The position numbers and the translations under genes were made by a program. A DNA stretch of 64,000 nt from Ligustrum vulgare (taxonomy: Eukaryota > Streptophyta > Magnoliopsida > Lamiales > Oleaceae): contig OY743187.1 of the NCBI GenBank assembly GCA_963555705.1, forward strand, positions 13,096,133-13,160,132. The letters are read 5' to 3'. Under the pieces are notes generated by a model. That model made no database searches, was not told where the DNA came from, and saw only the letters and a list, made by a program, of their open reading frames with translations. Shown in pieces: positions 56,925-64,000 of this stretch; position 1 is the first letter of the stretch, and each line of letters starts with the position of its first letter.

Positions 56925-57463
56925 GCTTTCCATTATTATAATGAAAAATCAGAGTTTACTATTGATGTCGCTTGTTGAGTCACTCAAGGCTACTCGTTGG
57001 TAGATATGTTTCTCATTTTGAAGTATCAGATACTTCTGAACAATGGGTTAGACTTAAGCGAAACATATCCTTTATTGAGTCAATCAAAAGGGATAATAAT
57101 TTTGGAAGCAATTTATTAAATTCGTATTAATTGGTTATTATTACAAAGTGCCTTCCATTGTTATAGTGAATAAACCAGAATCCGCCCTCGATGCGCTTGT
57201 TGAGTCACTCAAGGTTGCGAGTGGGATGGTGTGTTTGTCACTATGAAACATAAAATGTTTCTGAACAATTGGTAGAATTTAACTGAAATCTATCTTTTAT
57301 TGAGTCACTCAAGGAGATGAGATTGTGGAGGCACAATCAAGTAAATACATAAGATGTGTGTGACAAAGAGTTGTCTACTTGATGATTTAGGAGTCACGTG
57401 AAAATGTGATTGATACGAGTATCTACCTGGATGTTTTATTAGGGCTTGTTAAGTCACTCAAGG
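56925..57463 (+). repeat. Imperfect ~225-bp repeats with TTGAGTCACTCAAGG motif
   Basis: CTTGTTGAGTCACTCAAGG or close variants occur near 56971, 57196, 57301 and 57445, with a weaker copy near 57074. Surrounding sequence (TTCCATTRTTATARTGAA) repeats with the same period. It lies in the non-coding part of the copia element. Confidence 0.8.
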
Positions 57464-58339
57464 TTCTAATTAAAAAAAGGGGTTCTAGCCCACTGTGAAT
57501 CTAACATGATTCTACGAGATTAATGTTTAGGATCATTAATTCAAGTAAAATAGCGGGAGCAATCGATATAATTAAAGACCTTATTAAATTGATTTATGCA
57601 TGATAATATGTGATTCTATTTTTAATTGTTGTTGTTGTATGAGTTTTAAGATTTGAGTTGTTACTTGAACTTATGGAGTGTAATTGATACTCTGTAAGTT
57701 CATTAGACTGAAATCCTTGAATTGGCGCCGTCCTTTGAGAAATGATCCCAAAACACGATATGATCGAGAATACTCTTCTTGAACATGCCAATAATAGGAC
57801 ATTACATTTATAATTGCGAGGCTTCCTTAACCGAACTGAAGAAGTGAGAAATTTAGTGAATCTTCTACTTCAGTTTTCTATTTGATAGAGGTTAAATAAT
57901 CTACTTAGCCAATCGAGTATTAGATACCGATAATATACAATGACTAAAAGTAGAATAATTGCGAAAAATGGTGATATGCCTATTTGTAGGTAATAAAGCA
58001 AATGTTTCTTGAAAAGCTTAAGAAGTTATCACCTATCTTTGTCTTCTCATTCAGTTTAAAATTAGACAATTCTTATGAAGAAAGACACTTCTACTTCATG
58101 TTTGGATATGAAATGATTATCCTCTATAATTAAGAATAATAGTTATTCGATAACTTAGATGAGATAATATGGAAGTGAGGTAAGAAACAAACAGTCTATA
58201 TTAATAAGGCAAAGAAGAAGTCACAATTAAATCTGACACTTGACTGATTCAATTAACAGAGATATATGTATATCTCACCTTGAAGGTATATTAACAAGTC
58301 AATTTTTTCTTTAAAAAAAAAAAAGGAAAAGTGGGATGG

Positions 58340-59500
58340 TTGATCAACTGAGCTTGTTACATTCGGATGTAAGTGGGCATATGTCAGAGTGGTCTTTAAT
58401 CATTAGATAACCATGATTGTCATTGTTATCTATAATAAAGTTTAATTCTGAAAGTTTGAAAAGTTCAAATAATACAGATATAAATTAGAAGGTCAAAATG
58501 AGAAAAATATTCTAAGCACATAGATTTGATCAAAGTGAAGAATATTTCAAAGTGATTGACTTCAAGATTGTGTTATGGGAACATAATTTTCGTATAAATA
58601 ACCCTTTCGCATACACCTCGACATAATGGCGTATCTGAAAGGAGAATGATTACAATTGATGCAATCATTGATGAAGCCAAGCAAAATCTCCAAAACAGTT
58701 TTTGGAGTTTTGCACTGAAAACTTTATATTACACACTTAGTCGTGTTCCATGATAATCGGTTGATGAAGGTCTATATAAGATATGGATTTCAAAGGTCTA
58801 ATCTTCCTCGCTTTAAGATTTAAGACCTCAATACTTATTAGAAATATACCAAATTTGGATAAGTAATAACCTTAGTCCAATATGTATATTTGTTGGATAT
58901 CCAAAAGATGGTTGGATATTATTTCTACATTCCTATCGAGAAAGAAATTCTATCTCGAATTTTGTCAATATCTTGAATAAATAGTTCATCTAAGAGAAGA
59001 CAGTGGGAGTAAAAGTAAAAACATGAAAGAGTTCATTGGATCTAGTGGGAGAACATCAGTGTTATGCTCTACGTCCTATCGTTGGATAGCATAACACATA
59101 TATTATCATTGGCTCAATAAAGGCAAATCTATTATTAAATTGAGTTTAACTCATTATTTAGATAATAAAGTCTGTAGAATAAGTTTAAGTAACTTGTAAG
59201 TCACAAGGTGTTGTGACTGTGAGATACAAGTCATTAATATCTTATTCTAAAATTTTTCCTAGTCGAAGTAACAAGCTATGGATATTGTTGTTGCAGTTAG
59301 ACTAGCATGTGTTGCATTTCTTTCTTATGAAGAAAGTAGCTTATCTCACAAGCTAGAATGTAGAGGGACATTCAAATGAACACGTGGATGCATTGTTTGA
59401 TGAACAAAGCATTAGATGACCCGTCTAAAGATTCCACATGGATAACTATCCAAACGTCAGTGATGAATCTCTAATGCGCTGTTGTGGATTTGGTCCTTTG
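58340..59500 (+). pseudogene. copia pol remnants
   Basis: Frameshifted traces only: integrase catalytic-core start (LLHSDVSGHMSE), TPRHNGVSERRM-like sequence near 58610-58650, and CIFVGYPKDG near 58890. Later pieces are too degraded to place. No function is possible. Confidence 0.65.
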
Positions 59501-60134
59501 ACTTGAGGATGTCATAGAGTCTTATATGAGGACTGCTATACTTTGGCGAGCGTTGATGTTGGCTTTTGAGAGGGAGTCATCAGGATGATGTCGTACGGTA
59601 TAGTGAGAATTATATGAAGGTTGTGTATACCCAACATGAAGATTCATCACTCCTGGGTAGTAGGAGATTATAACCTGTATTTCACTCACTTAAGTTGGTG
59701 TAAATTCCTCGACCGGGGTGAAGTTATGAGTTGAAAAGGTGTTTCCAGTCATAATAAGATCAACTAAGATAAGAGGTGAATAACAAAATTGGTTGAAATG
59801 AAATTGACGCTCTCCATATCTCTTAACCAATTGGGTTATATTAATGAAGGGATTATATTTTCACGGTAACTGCACATGAACTGGTCTTGTCATGCCACGT
59901 GACTTTTCCTTTCACATGATTGCCTTGACACATTGCTAGATGTCAATCTAGGACGGCGACGTGAATCAATCGATCTTGGTGAGTTGAGGATGAATTAGAA
60001 ATAGAGATTTAAATTCATCTTATTCCAATCAAATTGGAAAACACGACGTTTTCCATCGTGAATGGAACATAATGGGTCACACACAAAATGCTAGAATTGA
60101 GTATTTGGAATTGGATCTTGTCCAAGTGGGAGAT

Positions 60135-60592
60135 TGTTAGAATTAATGTACAAGCTCAATTGTTGAGTCGGACTTTACAATTAGATTGATTAATCAAGAC
60201 CCATTAATGGCCCTATTGTCACTAGGGTTAGGTATCTATGTGCACATATTAATATGTGCACTATTTTAGAGAAAAGAGAGAGAGTCATTTTTCTAGCATT
60301 AAGTTTTTCTCTTGCTAGCACAAAGAGAAAAACCAATTCTCTCAAATCCATTCCAATAGTTGGAGAGAGATGGAGTTCCAGATTCAACTCGCTGTGTGGA
60401 TTTCTGTTAGAGGCTGGACAATTGGACAGCTGATGGTGACAAGATTGTACCTCCTGTTTCGGATTTCAGATTCACAGCGTTCATCAAAAGTATCATCTTC
60501 ATCACAAATTCTATCTAAGTGCAAGGTTGATCCGGGCTATGGTTTCGAGTCTATTTAATTTCCACTGTGCATGTATGACCCGAAACCTTACA
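60135..60592 (+). repeat. 3' LTR of decayed copia element
   Basis: Begins TGTTAGAATTAATG, ends CCTTACA. Confidence 0.85.
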
Positions 60593-61955
60593 TCAATGAG
60601 ATGTTGTCATATGACCATTTAAAAACAAAATTTATAAAAAAAAATTTACCAAATAGAGAAATAATGTTACACTTCTATTATCCGAGCATAACATCATATG
60701 CGTGGAAAGTCACAAAAATTCAATAAAGTGACGAAGCTCTCGTGTTTATTGAATTATTAAGCCTCTATTATTTAACGCAATCATTATAATTTATAAACTA
60801 GTTCTTAAACAATGCAATTTTTCAAATTATTTTTTTAACCACACATTTTATCGATCACTTTTTATCCACACATTATAATTGCTACAGAATTAACAAAGCC
60901 TAAAATGTATTCATTGGATGATTAATTTTATTTTGCACATTGTCTCTTTGTGATTATATTTTTGTATTAACTAGCATAGAAATTTGAAATTTGAAGTTAT
61001 TCAATAAGGTGACAAAAATTGAAAAAAGTGATAAAATTGAAGAAAGAAAAATGACAATCTCTTATTATGAAGTCTAAAATTTCGGAAATTACGTTTTTTA
61101 ACTTTGTAATTTGATTGTCAATATTTTGATGAGAAACGTATTTTTATATCTCCAAATCAACATAATTGGTAAAATTTCCTTGTTATAATGATTAATTTTT
61201 TTTAAAATCGAACAAAACTCTCATTTTTATAGCTTGTTTTTAGGAGTAAATATGAGCAATCTGTGTAAATGTTGTTCGTGTTGCAACTCATTATACTAGA
61301 CAAGCCAATGTGTTTAAAAGGTGACACACAACTTAAAAGGCGACAAATTATGTTTATGTCAACAATTCAAAACCACACGAACCATCACATATAATCATAT
61401 ATGAGATCACGTATTTAATTAATATAATAATGATCGATCTCATTCACGGATAATTAACTATATATATTTATCTCTACCTCAATTTTCAACATTCATTCAA
61501 AATTCTTCTACTTCCCCAATTCTCACTCCAATTTCCAACAAAAAATCAATCAAAAATAGGCACTTCCCTCTCTTCAAAATCACTAAATTAACCAACGAAA
61601 ATTTTAATGGGCACTTTAAAATTTCCACTCATCTAACTAATTCATTAATTAATAGCAAGCTTGTCTCTTAATTAATTCATTACTTCTTGTTGTTTTATTA
61701 TTTTTTATTATTATAATTATTAAAATGGAAAGTACACAATTGAAAGGCTAGGACGAGCTATGCTAAAAAAAAAGGTTAAATGCATATCGATAACAATTTG
61801 TAAAGTTTAAAGACAAAAAATATAATGTTGTCATAAAATAATAATGGTGGGACCAATAACGATATTGTTGGTGTTATAATTTATCATTAAAAGAATAATT
61901 TATTAGTTCATCAATAGTTTACGTTAAGTTATTTCTAATCAACGCTATAAAAATA
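60593..61955. other. A+T-rich spacer
   Basis: No gene or repeat boundaries recognised. Confidence 0.5.
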
Positions 61956-62187
61956 CTACTAGAAAACAAGGCTTTTCCGACAGTCAAATCCGTCGGTAAA
62001 AGCCCAAAATCCGTCACTAATGACCTTTTCCAACAGCAAAAAATTCGTCGAAAATCCTTCGGAATTACTCGCGTAGGTAATATATTTACGATGGATTAAA
62101 TAAAACTATCGGAAATTTTCGGCGGTCATATTTTTCCGTCGAAAATTTTCGACGGACAATTCCGTCGATAATTTTCGACAGAATATG
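61956..62187. mobile_element. Possible CACTA end fragment
   Basis: Begins CTACTAGAAAACAAGG and carries repeated CCGTCGGWAAA / TTTTCGACGG subterminal motifs, as CACTA ends do. The opposite terminus was not found in the window. Confidence 0.45.
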
Positions 62188-62501
62188 TAGCGACCAAGAA
62201 TTTTTACGCGTTAAATAATTATTTTTAAACTATGAAACGTGCCGCTGCGATCTCACCCATTTTTAATTTGAAGTCATGACGTATTCGTCTAACCAAGTCG
62301 AGAAATATCAAGTCCATTCGATTTTAAATAAATTTCGAATTTCTACAATTATTTATTTATTTATTTATTTTCTTTAATTCCAAAATCGTTTTTAAATTCC
62401 AATCGTGTTAAGCTCATTTTTATCAGATTCAATTTTTTCGACTCAGCTGATTCACGCGTATGATTTTTCTCGAATTCCGTGTATTGCTTGTCAAGATTTC
62501 C

Positions 62502-62741
62502 TAGAGGTGGCAAACGAGTCGAGCCGCTCGTCGGCTCGTTGGCTCGGATCGTGAAAACACGAGCCGAGGGAGGCTCGGCTCGTCAAATGAACGAGCTCGT
62601 GGGCGAGCCAATCAACATTGTTGAACCACGAGCCGAGCTCAACGAGCCGACGAGCTCAAATGACACGAGCTCGTTGCTCGGCTCGTCCGTTTGACAAGTC
62701 GAGCCATGGACCGAGCTCGGCTCGGCCCATTGCCATCTCTA
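62502..62741. mobile_element. hAT-like miniature element, TAGRGATGGCAA family, copy 4
   Basis: Starts TAGAGGTGGCAA and ends TTGCCATCTCTA, with an exact 8-bp AGATTTCC on both sides (62494-62501, 62742-62749). The 240-bp interior is almost entirely permutations of GAGCTCG, GGCTCG and CGAGCC. Confidence 0.88.
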
Positions 62742-62824
62742 AGATTTCCATATTACCAACTACATCAATCTCATACCTATCAAACTCTCATATACACTAC
62801 ACAAACCACTGCTCAGCAAATCAG

Positions 62825-62861
62825 CCTCTCTCTCCCTCTCCCTCTCCCTCTCTCTCTCTAC
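62825..62861 (+). repeat. (CT)n/(CCCTCT)n microsatellite
   Basis: Pyrimidine run of CTCTCTCCCTCT units. Confidence 0.9.
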
Positions 62862-64000
62862 AAACCACAACACGATTCCTGCATCTCCATTCTTGACAAG
62901 TTGAAACTCAGCAAACTTCAAACCACAGGTCCACAATTCTGATTCCCTGCAACCAAGCTTCAAAGGTAATAATCTTCTCAACTTTTGGCCAACATTTTTC
63001 ACAGCAAGATTACCCAACCGCCTGCAGTACCACCTATATCATCACCGCAACCCAGTCATCACCCCCACTGCAGTTTTACCTCCACCTCCGAACAACCACT
63101 GTCACCACCCCTGCAGTCGTCACCTACAACCCATAGCCAAAGTCACAACCAACCGGCAACCAACTCCAAACTGTCACCACCGCCACTTCCTTCATCATCA
63201 TCACCTCGGCCACCCAACGCCACCACAACACCACCGCACATACCCATCATCATCACTGCCTAATCCAAATCAAACTCAAAATAAAACCCAAAAACCCAGA
63301 ATAGGACTTAACCCAGAAACTTACCTCTACCGTCGACCATTTCTGGCCGGATTTTCGCCGGGAATCGTGACCATGCAGCCTCGATTTACCCTCGAATCAG
63401 CCCCAAAACTTCGCCTTTTTACCACCATTTCTCCCTTTTGGTCACCGCCACACGACGGCGGTGATACCGCCGTGGTATCGCTAGCGGTTAGCACCGGCAA
63501 AGCACCCCCACCGATTTTTCCCCATTTCGGCCGCACCTCCGCTCTCTCTTCTTCTCTGGTCGTGAAATGGGAAAGGGAGTAAAGTTTGTTTTAATAATTT
63601 TGATTTTTGAAAATTTGCAGCTTAGCCCCCAAGTTTGTAAAATGATTTTAATCAGTCCCTTCATTTTAAAAATCAATTATTTCAATCCCTACAGTTTAAC
63701 ATCCGTTTTGAGCTTCAACCCAAGTTTTGAAAATTTACATTTTAGTCCCCCCAAGTGTAAAAGTATTCATTTTAGTCCCCCAACTTTCAAATCATCAATT
63801 TCAATCCCTAAATTTAAATTATCATTTTTGAACTATAAATTTCAAAAGACTAATTTAACTTATTTTCCTATTTGTCTAGACGAGGCGTACAGAGATTTAA
63901 AAGATTGAAGTCATTTCCCGTTCGACTTATGTGTCTTATGTGCACGAGAAGAAAGAGCAACCTACACCCTATGATTTTAAAGAGCCTATGATTTTTCAAA

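Larger units (their letters stand above)
54447..60592 (+). mobile_element. Ty1/copia LTR retrotransposon, heavily decayed
   Basis: LTRs of about 459 bp (54447-54905; 60135-60592) share the AGAATTAATGTACAAGC start region and GACCCGAAACCTTACA end. The 5' LTR is followed by a primer site TGGTATCAGAGC (54907-54918), and the 3' LTR is preceded by the polypurine AAGTGGGAGAT. The interior has no long frame, only traces of integrase (LLHSDVSGHMSE near 58345; HNGVSERRMI near 58630). The 5' LTR start is degraded, so no target duplication is certain. Confidence 0.85.
62186..64000 (+). mobile_element. Possible LTR or 5' part of a further retrotransposon
   Basis: From TGTAGCGACCAAGAATTTTT onward the sequence has the mix seen in long plant gypsy LTRs: pyrimidine-rich and Pro-codon-rich tracts (62820-63260) and TTTTAGTCCCCC repeats (about 63740-63785). 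It runs off the window, so no second LTR could be checked. Short frames here are not credible genes. Confidence 0.3.

Noticed and set aside
62985..63263. Pro/Ser/His-rich frame
   Set aside because: It is CAC/CCA-rich sequence in a presumed LTR. No signal peptide or hydroxyproline-rich repeat pattern is regular enough to call a gene.
1..64000. CRISPR arrays, bacterial operons, rRNA genes
   Set aside because: Nothing of this kind is present. The window is plant nuclear DNA, and the regular arrays found belong to transposons and microsatellites.

Overview
This is nuclear DNA of a flowering plant, most likely a eudicot. It is A+T-rich, with introns in plant style, two recognisable single-copy plant genes near the left end, and the usual plant transposon superfamilies. 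The species cannot be named from sequence alone.

Host genes are few. They are a tetraspanin of the TET8/9 type on the minus strand (245-2656, two exons), mitochondrial cytochrome c oxidase subunit 6b on the minus strand (13663-16039, four exons), a secreted glycine/serine-rich protein with an in-frame stop (33462-33878), and a plant-specific multi-span membrane protein split by one intron (51101-52483). Between 46.8 and 49.3 kb lie broken fragments of other genes: two exons of an MTP-type cation-efflux transporter, the first exon of a ubiquitin-conjugating enzyme, and an unidentified exon-like frame on the other strand.

Most of the rest is mobile DNA. From left to right: a Mutator-like element with 9-bp target duplication (5723-12770), split by a decayed Ty1/copia element (6436-12697); a second copy of that Mutator-like family (16160-17265); fold-back and hAT- or Tourist-type miniature elements; a short Ty3/gypsy element without reverse transcriptase (20339-23416) inserted beside an old copia gag remnant; a CACTA element carrying a Ulp1-protease tail (35055-37490); four members of a hAT-like family with TAGRGATGGCAA-type ends; LTR fragments; and a heavily decayed copia element (about 54447-60592).

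The outstanding region is 24844-31929. It holds a nearly intact, A-rich gene set of a Caulimoviridae-like endogenous pararetrovirus: two small ORFs, a tRNA-Met primer-binding site, a coiled-coil protein, movement protein fused to a protease domain, a second protease followed after one stop codon by reverse transcriptase/RNase H, a transactivator/viroplasmin-like protein, and a promoter/leader. No coat protein or CCHC knuckle is visible. The whole 7.1-kb block sits between inverted repeats carrying symmetrically spaced ACTAAC hexamers and is flanked by an exact 9-bp duplication, ATTCCCATG. Pararetroviruses lack integrase and normally leave no such boundary, so this looks like viral sequence carried by, or converted into, a Mutator-like DNA transposon.
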